A DNA stretch of 64,000 bases from Epiperipatus broadwayi (GCA_028023455.1 JAQFVV010012447.1:616001-680000), one strand, 5' to 3'; shown: positions 1 to 12,800, numbered from the stretch's first letter. Notes: a model not told the origin generated them from the sequence alone. Program-made: numbers and translations.

Positions 1-493
1 AAGTTGTTTCTTTGAATTTCAGATATTATATACAATCTGTGTTTTCTGTAATACTTCTCAGGCTTTTTACCTTGATGAATGTTTACTAGTATGTCCTTTA
101 TTACTAATTTTTTGCATTTTGTTTTTGTTTTTAAAAACTCAGATTGAATGATCTGAAAATTATAATTTAAAATAAATCTGAATTCAAAGAATTAATGCTA
201 TATTTAACAACAAACAAAAACTATAATAATTAACAGAAAATACACAGCAAGTTCTTGTACACTGTGCTAAAGAAAAAAAAGATCACACTATCGTTATTTA
301 TTACATTTAAAAGATTAAATGTGAAATAACAAATTTATTGTCAAATATCCATATGGCAAAAGCTATCTATATTGCAAGAATAATCAATGAATATGTTACT
401 CTATTTTAAATGTATATTATTTATTAATTAAACAAGAATATTTAACATTTTATATTATTTTCATTTTAGAAAATGTACACTAAACTAAGTTAC

Positions 494-631
494 CTTTTTT
501 GTAAAAATATTTTGCAGTGCAAAAGTAATAGTTGCTACTAGGGCACTAAGTAAACCAATCATGTCAAAGGACAATTCAGTTACTGATGCAATTAATACAC
601 CTGTAATAATTGGTATCAGCGATAAATACAC
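494..631 (-). CDS. SLC35E1: SLC35E1-like transporter, third visible exon
   Basis: A 138-base, phase 0-0 exon (46 codons) between a T-rich acceptor (TTTTTTTTTTAG at about 632-642) and an AAG|GTAACT donor at 492-493. It reads [20 protein letters not shown], then [20 protein letters not shown], then NIFTKKV. The pattern YLSLIPI.G(V/L).(I/L)A(S/T)VTELSF followed by the ALQNIF(T/S)KK motif is diagnostic of SLC35E proteins. It carries two membrane segments. The remaining C-terminal exons must lie left of the window, so the gene is incomplete here. Confidence 0.9.
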
Positions 632-1430
632 CTAAAAAAAAAAGATTTACAACTTTGTATTTTAAGTGACATATAATTAAATAAATTAGTAAAAAAATCA
701 AAATCAGTAGCATCTCGCAATAATGATTGCTTAATGATTTGTCATAATAGCATTGCTTTTTTGATTTTGAATTCAAATATGTCAACACCATTTTCTTTTG
801 AAGTATTAATCTGTTATAGGACTAGTCATATTTCAAACTTTATCAAGTTATCATATATTGTGCATTATATAATAATTTTTCTTTGCTCTATATGTAATTC
901 ATTTGCATGTATACGTGTGAATGCTTTACAAAACAAGTTTTTCTCTTCCTTTATTTTAGCTAGCTGAGTGCATAGTCAGTAGTGAGTTATAATTATGATG
1001 CTCACCATCAAAAATGTACTCAGCTATATAAAATAAGAAAAAAATCTGTTCCGTAAAGCCTAAGCATATTGTGCATTACATATGTAATACATTTGTACTA
1101 ATTATGTGGTACCTAAGTGCAATTGCATGTGATAAAAAATTGTAATATGCCATATCCTTCGCTATTCAATGAAATCAAATATGCTTATTTTTAAATATAA
1201 TCAAATTATATTATATAACAATTAACCTTTCAAACTTACAAGTATATGATTTAAAGCATTAACATGTTTTGTATTTCATTGTTTTTGGAATTAGCAATTA
1301 TGATAACTTCTAAAATATTTTTAGTTTAGCTACTAGTTGAAGAAATAACATATTAAAGCTTTAAATCATATACTTATTTTTAAATTTATCCATCTTATTT
1401 ATAAGTGAAAAAAAAGAATTATTTTAAATA

Positions 1431-2093
1431 TAAGTAAATAACTTGAGTGTGGTTCTTATGGAAGAGATAGACCTCTATTTATGTTATAGTGCTATCTGAA
1501 ATATTCTAAAATAGTGTAATGTTGATGTGATATGTTGGACTATTTCCATCATTTATGAGTGAATGTTGAATGTACAGAAAATTTTAAACTTTATTTAAAC
1601 TTTCCAAATACAAACATCTTGTTAGTAATAACACACAAGTAGACAATACAGGTTAGTAATTACACAACATTTCGAGTAGTATTATTCTCCACTCTTCTTC
1701 AGGTGCTGCTGGCCTATATGCACAGGGGCAATATTCGCTTAGAAGTTGAACTCACACCTTAAGATTCTTGAAGATCGAATTAGAGCGTTTGCCTTAAAAT
1801 TCGATATTCAAGCATCTAAAGGTGCGAGTTCAACTTCTAAGCGAATATTGTCACTGTGCATATAGGCCAGCAACACCTGAAGAAGAGTGAATAATAATAC
1901 TATTCGAAACGTTGTGTAATTACTAACCTGTATTGTCTACTTGTGTGTTATTACTAAAAAGTTGTTTGTATTTGGAAAGTTTAAAATTTTCTGTACATTC
2001 AACATTCACTCATAAATGATGGAAATAGTCTTAACATATCACATCAACATTACACTATTTTAGAATATTTCAGATAGCACTAAGTAAATAACT
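1431..2093. mobile_element. Inverted-repeat Penelope-type unit with 13-bp target duplication
   Basis: Two arms of about 280 bp, about 1489-1775 and 1815-2080, are near-perfect reverse complements around a short centre. The whole insert (1444-2080) is bounded by the 13-base direct repeat TAAGTAAATAACT at 1431-1443 and 2081-2093. Beyond the palindrome there is a 45-base extension on the left only (1444-1488). Each arm contains a hammerhead-like core, CTGAAGA ... CGAAAC (plus strand about 1877-1910). Each arm also has a degenerate tRNA-like stretch (TTAGAGCG ... GCGAGTTCAAC). Inverted terminal repeats, one-sided extensions and duplications of this length are known for Penelope-like elements. That assignment is inference. 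Confidence 0.65.
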
Positions 2094-3540
2094 GTTTTAT
2101 AAATTTAATGCTAGGTAAACTTAATATATTAAAAGAAGGAGGTGAAGAAATAGAAACAATTTTAGCAAAGTTATATACCAAATGTCTAAATGATAAAGAT
2201 GTACCGGAAGATTGGAAGAATGCAGTAATAATATTAATATTTAAAAAAGGTGATAAAGAAGATATTAGAAATTACAGACCTATCAGCCTTTTATCAGTTT
2301 TATATAAAATTTTTACCAAGATAATTACAACTCGTCTACAGAGAACTTTGGATTTCCACCAACCAAGAGAACAAGCTGGATTTAAAAGTGGTTTTAGTAT
2401 AATAGATCATATCCAGGTATTGAGAGAAGTCATAGAAAGGACAAATGAATATGAGTTGTCATTATGTTTTGGATCTGTAGATTATGAAAAGGCATTCGAT
2501 TCTATACACATTTCTTCAGTGATTAAAGCATTGGATCATCAATATATAGATCCAGGATATTGTCATATTTTAAAGAATAATTATAAAAATGCAACAGCAA
2601 CAATTAGATTACATAATGATACTGGAAAAATCAACATTGAGAAAGGTGTAAGGCAAGGTGACTCCATATCTCTAAAACTTTTTACAGCAGTGCTGCAAGA
2701 AGTATTTTGTGGATTAAAATGGGAAACTAAAGGAATGAAAGTAAATGGAGAGTATTTAAGTCATTTAGATTTTGCAGATGATGTAGTTGTTTTTGCAAAT
2801 AATGCTTCAGAGCTGCAGGAAATGTTGCAGGAGTTAGCAGATGAAAGTAGAAAAGTAGGACTAAAGATAAATGTTAAAAAGACTAAAGTAATGTTTAATC
2901 GATTTGCTCAAAATATGAAAATAAAGATTGATTATGAAGAATTAGAAGAAGTTAACAGTTACAAATACCTAGGTCAGATTATTAATATAGATGGAAACAT
3001 AATAGAGGAAATTAATCATAGAATTAAACTTGGTTGGAGTGCTTTTGGTAGAAATAACTTGATACTAAAAGGAAATATGCCTATGTGTTTGAAAAGAATG
3101 GTTTTTAACAAATGTGTTTTACCAGTTCTTACTTATGGATCTGAGACTTGGACACTTAATAGAAGAGCAATACAGAGACTTCAGACCACTCAAAGGAGTA
3201 TGGAGAGATGTATGTTGGGAGTAACAAGAAGAGATCAAAAACACAATGGCTGGGTAAGACAACAAACAGGTGTTACTGACCTTATTGAAAAAATTAAAAG
3301 ATTGAAATGGAGTTGGGCTGGACATATTGCTAGAAGAAATGATAATAGATGGACAATTGAAATTTTAAACTGGATTCCAAGAGATTGTAAAAGACCCAGA
3401 AAGAGACCATATGTGAGATGGATGGATGAAATAAGAAAATGTGCAGGGGTGTTGTGGAAAAGAGAAGCTAAAGATCGGAGAAGATGGATTAAACTTGGAG
3501 AGACCTTCATCCTGGATTGATAATGGTTGATGATGATGAC
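2094..3540 (+). mobile_element. 5'-truncated RTE LINE insertion
   Basis: This element carries the open reverse transcriptase frame. The 3' boundary is the short TGATGA tandem at about 3527-3540. The 5' boundary is obscured by the Penelope-type unit whose target duplication ends at 2093. No target duplication of its own was found by eye. Confidence 0.7.
2108..3520 (+). CDS. RTE-type LINE reverse transcriptase, open frame
   Basis: A 470-residue uninterrupted frame of a non-LTR retrotransposon reverse transcriptase. Visible motifs are NYRPISLLSVLYKI (about residues 55-68), QAGF (89-92), catalytic SVDYEKAFD (123-131), GVRQGDS (180-186) and catalytic FADD (222-225). These are followed by LKINVKKTKVM, KYLGQIIN and the thumb region GSETWTL. 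The C-terminal part has the WAGHIARR ... RWTIEILNW ... RWMDEIRKCAG pattern common to RTE-clade elements. The upstream AP endonuclease domain is missing, so the copy is 5' truncated. The ATG is simply the first Met and not necessarily a native start. The 3' end has the TGATGATGATGAC repeat expected of RTE tails. The absence of stops suggests a fairly recent insertion compared with the other LINE copies here. Confidence 0.9.
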   Translation: MLGKLNILKEGGEEIETILAKLYTKCLNDKDVPEDWKNAVIILIFKKGDKEDIRNYRPISLLSVLYKIFTKIITTRLQRTLDFHQPREQAGFKSGFSIIDHIQVLREVIERTNEYELSLCFGSVDYEKAFDSIHISSVIKALDHQYIDPGYCHILKNNYKNATATIRLHNDTGKINIEKGVRQGDSISLKLFTAVLQEVFCGLKWETKGMKVNGEYLSHLDFADDVVVFANNASELQEMLQELADESRKVGLKINVKKTKVMFNRFAQNMKIKIDYEELEEVNSYKYLGQIINIDGNIIEEINHRIKLGWSAFGRNNLILKGNMPMCLKRMVFNKCVLPVLTYGSETWTLNRRAIQRLQTTQRSMERCMLGVTRRDQKHNGWVRQQTGVTDLIEKIKRLKWSWAGHIARRNDNRWTIEILNWIPRDCKRPRKRPYVRWMDEIRKCAGVLWKREAKDRRRWIKLGETFILD

Positions 3541-4136
3541 TATACTAATATGTCTCTGTCATTATATTCACTTCTGGATGAAAAAAAAAGATAATTCTCT
3601 CCATATTAGAGATATAGTCCCTAATCTGCCATTACGGCGAGATGCTATTGTATAATTTTTTAAAAAAAAGGATAATCAAAAAACAGTATATATGAAAAGA
3701 AAAAAAAACTTTTCCTTTAAAATGCAACTAATTAAAAAAACAAAAAACATATCAATTTATATTATCATTAAATATCCATTTAAAAAATAAACTGAAAAAT
3801 TATTTCCAAATATATTTTTATAGATAATTAAAAAAAAAAAAAACGTTAATGCAGTAGTTTCAGAATTTTTTGTGTCTGCACCCCCCTAATTTTTACAACA
3901 CTCTAATTTTATAAATTCTGTCATATTTTCAATTTCAGTAGATTATAAAATAATACACTCGATTTAGTATAGATATAGGTCTTATATAAAACTTCATTTT
4001 TATGCCATAATCATTTTTAATATAATCAAGTAATTTTATAAAAAAAAAAAAAAAAAATCAAAAAAACAAAAAAAAGATTGATTAAAACTATAATAACATT
4101 GGTTGATTAGAATTATAATATTTAGTGCAATGGATG

Positions 4137-6127
4137 AGCCTATTCATTAAAATCAAGTTTGTCAAATATGGGTTTCATTGAAGATAGGGCTACTCTCAAT
4201 TCTTCTTCAATCACTAAACGAGATTGATGTTTTGTTTTTAAAACAGCAACAGCAGAAAGACCAGTTTCATGTAAGAAAGATGTTACAATTGGAAATTAAA
4301 TTTTAAAGCTTTGTTTGTTAAAAAAAGAAAATTGTTTCTTCACTTGTAGCCAGAAAGTAATAATATTTTCTTGTTCAAAACATTTGTTAAATGTGTTGTC
4401 ACAAGATAAGTCAATCAACATTTCTTGCTCTGATGTCAAAAGCCCAAATATATCATGTGTTTTAATCGCAACGGGTTTCTTACCCATTCATATTTTGACA
4501 TGACAAGTTCTTTAAAATAGAATGAGAATTGTTTCTGCAGATTGGTCAAATGATTATTAATAAAAATTGTATTTTCTTTTATTTCATTTGCGGGACAAAT
4601 GTTTTGAAATTGAAAAACATATTCAAAGTGTTATTTTTCAAATTAATCATCCATAACTCCAATTTTTTCTTAAATGCAATAACTTTATCTGTCTGCACCA
4701 AAGCATGAGATTGAGGTCCTTGCATTGATTTATTTAAAATAATAAGTTTTTCAAAAATACCCATTAAATAAGCAAGCTTTATAAGGAATTTTGTGTCATA
4801 AAACAATTTTGCCTTATTTCTATTATGATCATCAGTCAGAAATATGGTGATTTCTTCTTTTAATTCAAACACCCTTTGAAGTACATTGATATGAAAGTGT
4901 CAACATGTTTCGCAATAATATAAAAGTGCTCTGTGTTCTGCACATATATCATCACACAATTTTGCAAACAGCCTTCCATTAATGGGCTGCTTTTAATAAA
5001 GTTTACAACTTTTACCATAACTTCATATACATTATTATTTTATAAATCTCCTCATATACACTTTAATGCAATTTTTATATAATTCTTCCTTTATTTTTCG
5101 AACAGTTTCACCTATCTTGCAGTCTTCATCAGAACTTTTTATAAACTTTTTTATATTTATTTATTTAAGAATTTAAAAAAAGAGTCAGTTATAAATGTAA
5201 AAAGGAAGAAGGTTATAAAATGCTCTGATGAAGACTGCAGGACAGTCAAAATTGTTAGAAAAATAAAGGGGAATTATATAAAAAATTACTTTAAAGTGTA
5301 TATGAGATTTATAAAAAAGTAATATATATGTATGAACAAATGCAAAAAAAGTAAAGGAGAAGATATAAGAATAATACAATAACTTCAAATACTATTAGAA
5401 AATCTTCATTCATACTTGTTGAAGCAAGTGTTTGGCTATGTATCATACAATGTGTCCAAATTATATGAGGAGCTATCTTTCAAACTAGAGCTTGTAAACC
5501 AGTGTTTTATCCTGCCATAAATTGGGCTCCATCTGTACATATCCCAATACAGTTCTTCCAAAGAATGCAATTTTCATTTAAAAAAGTATCAATCATATTG
5601 ATAATTTCTTTTGTTATGGTATTGTATTCAATAGATTTCCAGAATAAATATGAAATCAAATGAGCATCTTTAACTACATCTATTACTTCATCTAAAGACA
5701 AAGCATAATTCGACAATTTTAGCTTTTTTAATTGATCGGGACTATCTTCAGATATATCAAAAGCTCTTCTTTCTACCGCATTATCTGCAGGTGGAATTTT
5801 TCGAAGTTGGTTAACACAAGATTCACTAAGCACTGTTTCTACCATGTCAATAGCTGCATGTATTACCAAAGTTTCTTCTTCTGAATATGTTTTTTTTTTT
5901 CATTTAACAATTCTATGAGAAACTTTATACAATGCAAGCAATGTCTTTGATATTATAGACATGGTTTTTGAAAATGTATTTTCTTGTTTATTCAAAACAT
6001 CTAATTTTCTTTGGAAAAATTCTCTTGGCTTGTCAACATGGTCCATATGTAGTTTTTCAAGATGACATTTTATCTTATTAGATTTCATGCTTTCTGCAGC
6101 TAAAATATTCATATAGGTTAAACACAT
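4137..6127 (-). pseudogene. ZBED5-like hAT transposase remnant
   Basis: Collinear pieces on the minus strand come in this order. First, BED-finger tail and start of the N-terminal region, 6127-5900 (LAAESMKSNKIKCHLEKLH ... REFFQRKLDVLNKQ). Second, the RNase-H-like core, 5869-5507 (KLKLSNYALSLDEVIDVVKD and CIGICTDGAQFM, where the last D is a catalytic-type aspartate). Third, a middle segment, 4872-4579 (VFELKEEITIFL ... LAYLMGIFEKLIILN). Fourth, the C-terminal dimerisation end, 4487-about 4137 (ETGLSAVAVLKTKH, then SRL). Frameshifts, stops and the inserted palindrome separate the pieces, so it cannot encode an active enzyme. Family membership is from remembered ZBED5-like proteins and is strong by order and motif. 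Confidence 0.85.
5017..5392. mobile_element. Inverted-repeat unit with hammerhead-like cores, inserted in a hAT
   Basis: Arms at about 5041-5140 and 5215-5315 are reverse complements. The arms are flanked by ATAACTTCATATAC (5017-5030) and ATAACTTCAAATAC (5379-5392), a 14-base duplication with one mismatch. About 60 bases of non-palindromic tail lie on the right. The plus-strand arm has CTGATGA (5225-5231) and a perfect 5-bp helix, GACTG (5233-5237) with CAGTC (5243-5247), followed by AAAA. The other arm keeps GAAAC (minus strand, 5109-5105). It interrupts the hAT transposase remnant, so it is younger than that copy. Confidence 0.6.
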
Positions 6128-8460
6128 CAGTCTTTCTTGTACATTAAAATGGTACTTGTAAATCCCAATGTTAAGAATAATGATTCATATTTTCGAGATT
6201 TAAACAACTTTTGCTATTATCAATTTCATCTTCTACATCTGCTTTTCACTTCAATACAGTCTATATATTTATCCATCTAAAAAGGATAAGCATTGTTTTA
6301 AAACAATTAAAAAATATTATTCATAGTTTTTAAACTTACCTCAGTAATTGCTAAGAATTCCATGTAATATAAAAAACACCTTATGCGTAAATCACTATTC
6401 ACATGTTGTATCAAAATATGCATTACACAACACCTATCTTGCTTGTCTAATTAGCAGGACTGAGAACTGGAGGGCTTGTGCATTGTATTGTTGAATCATT
6501 TTCTTAGAAAACTATCATTACTGTCGTTAATAGGAATAGGGCAAAAGTTCATTAAGCATTGATGAGTAATTTTCTTTAGACACTGATTTGAATTTATGTG
6601 TTTGGTAAAACTTATGCACCCTTCTCTTGCAATAGTCTTGAAGACCCCTAGGGAGTTATGCTTCCCTAGAAGATCATGCCCTACAGTTTGGACAGCACTG
6701 CATTAATGTATAACACACCCAATTTTTATTATAGATGCTATCAAGTCAACATCAACTACCGAAATATTAGTAGCACTTTTCCAGATTGATATATCTTGTT
6801 TATTTTGTTTTCAGATTTCTCAAAGGCATATACATTAAATAAAAAAGTTAAAAAAAAACCACAACATAAATCCATAAATCATAATAAGAAAATAAATTTC
6901 TTACTAAAAAAAAAAAACAATGGCTAGATGAAAAAAAAAAGAGTAAAATAATTAAATTTAATGAAACGTTTTCCTAATATTTATCTGGAAACATATTCTG
7001 TTTAAATAGACACTAATCAGCAAAAAAGCATTCCTGTTAAAGTGAACTCAGCCTAAACATATCATAAGCAATGACTATGCTGCAATAGAGAAAGCTAATG
7101 ACTATAATTAGTCAATTATTCAGGTTATGGCTGGTTTTTATTCACCTCTCCTAACAGATTCTTGGAGGTAAAGTTAAATCAATCCTTGTTTTGGTCTTAG
7201 CCAGTACATGCTCACACAAAAAACTACTTCCTTTGCTGCAGAAGTGTAAAAAAGATGTCACCCTGCTAAATCTGCTATAAAAATGAGTATATCTTTGCAG
7301 CAGATCAAAATAAATAGAGCCTGCCATAATAATCATATAAATCAAAACAAAAGAAATTGAGCACAAAAGTGAAATAACTGCAAAATCAAGAAATTCTCTT
7401 TAAACAGAAGTATATCTCATAAGCCATGAAAGAACACTTAATGTACACTCACAAATACATAACTTTAATAAATTGTAATTTTGATTTACCATAAACTATT
7501 TTTAGTGTCATATATTTATTTCAGACATTTTAATCATCTTTTTTCCACTTTGTTATTGCTGCCTGACACAGAACATATCAATCAGATAACTGGTATATTT
7601 GACCCAACTAGGTGAAAAATCCGATCTTTAATTTGTTTGACACATTGATACAAATAATCAAAATGGTTTATTGCCAATCTATCAAATCTACTTCCTAAAA
7701 AATTATTAGGAAAATCAATATTGCAAACACAATATTATTAATTCAAATCAAAAAGAGATTATAATCTTTATTACACTATCATGCTAACAGTTTGAATTGC
7801 AAACACATCCAAAGATTTTGAATTTATGCCAAACCATAGCCATTAGTATCATATTTTAGGACTTCTGTTTTATGCAAATGTAGGCCTTTTCACACTTTAA
7901 CTAGAATAATATAAACCAATAGAACATGACATGACTTTTCCTGTTCATATTGAGATATACTTTTGTATACAATGAATTATTACTCTTAAAAACAAATATT
8001 AAATTCTCAAGTACAACATTGTTTATAAAGCTCTACATAGTTTAGTGCAGTACATATTTAAAGATCCATGGATCGCAGTCAGAATCCGTCATTTCTGGGC
8101 TTGAACATCATACAATCTCTTGAGTGACAAATCATTCGATTACCAATCTAAAAAAAATCTCAATTAAATGCTAAACATATTTTTCTAGCAGCCTCAACTG
8201 ATTTTTGTTTTCAATAATCTAATTATCTTTTTTTGTGCTTTTATACTCACTTTGATCGAAAAATAGGATATTAATGAAAATTGAAAAAAAAAAAAATTAA
8301 TATATATCAATAATTTATTTTTTTATTAAAATATCAATATATATATAATATCAATTTTAGTTACATAAATAGATATTACTATATCAAAGAAAAATTGATT
8401 TAATCATTGAAATTTAAAGCTATGTTACATAATTTTAACACAACAAAATGTATTACTTAC

Positions 8461-8531
8461 AGTTAATGTCTGTGTTTCTTTAAGTATTACTCTGGATAAA
8501 ATTACAGTAAATAAAGGCATTGTTGCTTTAA
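8461..8531 (-). CDS. SLC35E1: SLC35E1-like transporter, second coding exon
   Basis: A 71-base exon. On the minus strand it begins after a T-rich tract and TTTTTTAG and ends at ACT|GTAAGT. It enters in phase 1 after the first exon and leaves in phase 0. It reads VKATMPLFTVILSRVILKET then QTLT, which continues directly from ...VPVSYAHT of the exon at 47.5 kb. This is the conserved membrane segment in which other family members have VKATMP followed by a hydrophobic stretch and a KE.QT loop. The exon is too short to stand out as an ORF. Phase, splice sites and sequence order together make the call strong. About 39 kb separate it from the first exon. Confidence 0.9.
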
Positions 8532-9803
8532 CTAAAAAATAAACAAACAAAAAAACAAAAAACAAATACAAATTAAGATAATTTTTGTTAAAAATATATA
8601 CATTAGCATATACATATACTTAAACAAACCTTTCTGATAATGCAGACAAATAGAAACAAAACTTTGTAAATAGAAATAACATAATCCAATATTTCAGTCA
8701 AACATGCTTTCTTCTTTCATATTTTCTAATAAAGAAGTCAACAAATGATATAACAACAGCAAAAAAACTCATGGACCAATATGAGTTAGAGCATGGAAAC
8801 CTTTCCTAGAAAGCTCTACATGAAATAAGATATTATGTTATAAAAATATGCTTATGAATTGTAAGCTACAAGTATCACAGTAGTAGTTTCAAGAAAATTC
8901 TGTCAGTTTTGCCAAGACTTTAATCACTACATTAGTCACAATTCAGAATTTGTGAAAGAACTAATATACAATATTATTAAGAATATTGTTTTTTTTATAG
9001 TCGATTATATTTTGACAAGATAGAAATTATAATCAATTCCATTTTTTATAAATATTACAATATGCATGCACACATGTGTAGTTATATAACAAAGTCAATA
9101 AATCAAGCTACAAGTGTATAAACCAAAAAAATCAAATACCTAGTCATTCATATCTATGCAAAGATAGATATTGACAATTATCCTTGATACTATATATTTC
9201 ATCAAGAAACTGTGAACATTTTTTAAATGTCCTTGAAAGTATCCCATTAGCATCATTCAATAAACAGATATGGATATGCATAGTTAATTAAATTAGAAGC
9301 ATGTCTCTATTCAAGAGTGAAAAACTTAAAACATATGAAATTTTTGAAATAGACCTATACATTACAAATTATAAACATTATGCCAAGGATTAAATCCCAT
9401 GAAAATAATTATAAGATATTGTTTATTATTATTATTATTATATATTTATTTTACGTATTATCAGAGGTATGTAATATATCAGAGATATATGTAAACATAA
9501 ATTTGTATAACAAAAGTTGGTAAAACAAATGACAAGTAAGTGCACAAGCAAAAAAAAATAAAATTAAAACAAATAATTAGTCACTCATATCTATACAAAG
9601 AAAATAGTTTACTAATAATGATTAAGGGCTTAGCACAACTGTGGTCCTCATAGATTACAATTCAGAAGTAAACTATTATATAACATGTAATATATTATTC
9701 ACATTAGTTTCTAAAAGTTACTTCTATGCTCAATCACTGGCATATTATTTTTAGGTTATAATACATATATTTTCTAACAGGGTATAACTCTATTAAGATA
9801 ATG

Positions 9804-12800
9804 ATATAGATCAGTGGTTCTTAAAGTGGGTGTCCTGGCACCCAAGGGGGTTGTGAAAAAATTAGGAAAATTGCCCCTTTTAATTATAAAATACCTACTA
9901 TAAATAAAAATTTGTATTCATGTAAGACAAAAATCTTTCAACATGGGCTTTGAACAAATTGTTGAACTACACAGTCACACTATACAGACACCACCCTACT
10001 TACAAACATTCAAACATATGAACAAACTGCTGTGAAGTCAAAATTACTTTTTGCAATACTTTCATGAATCCAAATTTTGAGTTGCATGTCCTGCCTTGTG
10101 GCAACCCCATGCAGCAGTGTCTTCAAAATCTACATGCCAGTAGCTCCAGAAGCAGTTCTGGGCACCTAACAGAATGCATATGTCTTTCTAAAAATGGAAT
10201 TTTCAAATTCAAAAATTGACAACTTGTAATTCATACAAACAACATTTAGAAAGATCTGATAACTACAGGAGATATATTTGCAGACATTTATACCTGTTAA
10301 AAGCTAGTATTTGGAAAACCAAATAACAGTTGACATTTTTTGTACTAATATTTGTATTTATTTACTATAAAAAATAAATTATGTGATGAAATTCTTACAC
10401 ATACTAACATAAAACAGTTAACGGACAATGAAATGAACAAAATTAGTATAGAAACCAAAAGCTATAGAATTTAAGAACAATGTTCCAAAGTTACACGTGT
10501 AAATGTTCTGAAACATTGTTATGGGTATGTGGAAAAAGCAAATTTAGTATTAGATACTAATTCTAAAATAAAATTTCCCCTTGCAAGTCCTGTACCACTA
10601 ACCAACACAAATATACAGCAATAATATTTCTTTTCTACTTAAAACAAGCCTAAGAATCAGAACAAAGTTATTAAAAATTCAACTGAAGATGAAAATCAAA
10701 TAATAATTGGTTTGTTTGTTAAATTGTCCATTTGCAAATACAAGTACATCTTATGACCATAGTTATCTGAGGTACTTGATTTTAAAATAATTAGAAACAT
10801 TAAAATAAATACCTATATATTTCAATAAAAATCATTTCTTACATTAAATAAACACAAATATTAATATGTTATTTTCTTTTACTAATACAAATTTTTAACA
10901 AGTCACATATATAATTATAATACCTCTAAATAGTTGTCACACCTTTCTAATTTGTATAAATTACAAGATAGTTTGTCAGTTTTTTAAACTGAATATTCCA
11001 TTTAGACCCATGTGCCCTGTTAGGTGTAGAGAGCTGCATTTAGACTCCTAATGATCCCCACCCAACAGTATCAGTTTGGTAATGCGCTTGACCTATTTGG
11101 AAATGTAACTCGTACATAGGTGGCATCTGTATATTGAATATAGCTTATTTGTAGGTTTAGTATGTGTTTGTTGAAAGATGCATTTTAATTTTTTATCTAA
11201 TGCCTAGTGATTTTTGTGAACCAGGCTTCACCAACCAGTAATATATACATTTATTTTACATATAATGAAATAAGGCAGTAAATTATTTCTTCATATTTCA
11301 TTAAATTTGCTGATAGAAAATGACATTTAAAGGTTGGGTTATGTAAAAATATGTTGCACAGCGCATTTCCCTAAACTAAATAAGTTTTATGAAGATATTA
11401 TAAAGAATTTGTTTATTATTTATAATTATTTTTTATAAAATGTGTATACTTATTTCAGAATATTATTCCTAAATATGGATAAATAGTTAAAGAGGAACAA
11501 CATCAGTATAGACAAAAAGTTCTTGCTGAAGCAGAAATCAGTAAAAATAAAGAAATGATGCCAACATCAACACCTCATAAGAAAAAGAGGTTGTACAATG
11601 GATCATATTTATTATATGGATTTACATTTTCTGCTGATAATTATAATGAATAACTAACTACCTTTTATACTTATTATGCAATAAAACTTCAGTGGCCAAA
11701 AGTATGAAGCCTGCTTAAATAGAAAGACATTTGGATACAAAGCATGCTGTTTATTCAAGAAAGCCTATAAAATATTTTCGAAGACTATTAAATTCATCAA
11801 ATCAAAGTACAACTTTATTAAAAAAATATGTTACCGTTCATCTTACCAGGCATCATATTTAATAGCAAAATCTAAAAAATTGTATACAATCAAGGAACAA
11901 TTGGTTTTACCTGCTGCAGTACAAATAACGGAACTATTCATGAAATAAAGTATGCAGATGAATTAAGAAAAATTCCTCTTTTTAATGATACAGTAACTAA
12001 AAGAATTTCAAAAATTAGCTGTGACCAATTTCAGCAACTTATTCTGAGAATCAATGAAAGCCCAAAATTTTCAATTCCGCTGGATGAGTTAACAGACATT
12101 ATAAATTTGCCTCAACTCTTAGTGAATGTTAGATATTGTTATGTGGTAATATACACGAAGATTTACTGTCATACAACAGATAAAGTTTTTTTTTTAAAAG
12201 TACATGATTTTTCCAAGGAAAAAAAAATTGAATTGGAACAACTGTATTGGTGTATGCATTGATGACACAGCAGCAATGAAGGGTCAGCATGTAGGATTTT
12301 TAATAAAGGTTAATTCTATAAAAAATGAGCAAATGGTTTTTACCTAATGTATGATCCATCGTGAAACATTAGTAGCTAAAAACCTATCTACAGATCTTGA
12401 ATGGCTGTTACAAGAAGCCATAAAGATTATCAACTTTTTAAAATGTGGTGCATTGAATTGTAAATTTATAAGTTTATGCAAGGATATAGGGTCATATTAC
12501 TAATAATTCTTATTACAAACAGAAGTTAGGTGGTTATCGAAGAGACGAGCTTTAAAATGACTAGTACAGCTAAAAGATAAAATTATTATATTTTTATCAA
12601 AAAAGAAATATGATCTTTGTAATGTCTTTCCCAGTGAAACTTGGATTTGTAAATAGTGTTATTTGTCTGATATATTTGAGAAATCAAATGAACTCAATAT
12701 GTCTCTTCAATTTTGTATAGTAAAATTCATGCATTTAGAAAAATGATAACCAATGAAGTCAAATGTGGAGAATGGTATGTTCAAAATGTTTTCAAGTACA

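Larger units (their letters stand above)
3844..6708 (-). mobile_element. Dead ZBED5-like hAT DNA transposon
   Basis: The element spans 3852-6700. It is bounded by the 8-base flanks CGTTAATG (3844-3851) and CATTAATG (6701-6708), a hAT-type target duplication with one mismatch. The termini start CAGTAGTTTCAGAA and, inverted, CAGTGCTGTCCAAA, which are diverged imperfect hAT ends. Broken transposase pieces of the ZBED5/SCAND3-like family lie inside on the minus strand. A palindromic unit is inserted at about 5031-5378. Confidence 0.8.
632..8460 (-). other. Second intron of the SLC35E1-like gene
   Basis: Intron of about 7.8 kb between the exons at 8.5 kb and 0.5 kb, with GTAAGT at its 5' end (8460) and AG at 632-633. 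It contains an inverted Penelope-type unit, an RTE LINE and a hAT element. I see nothing recognisable in 644-1430, 3545-3840 (poly-A and AT-rich) or 6710-8455. Confidence 0.8.

Noticed and set aside
734-967. 77-codon plus-strand frame
   Set aside because: Low-complexity AT-rich frame in an intron, with no splice signals and no family resemblance.
3119-3510. Minus-strand frames opposite the LINE reverse transcriptase
   Set aside because: They are shadows of the plus-strand reverse transcriptase.
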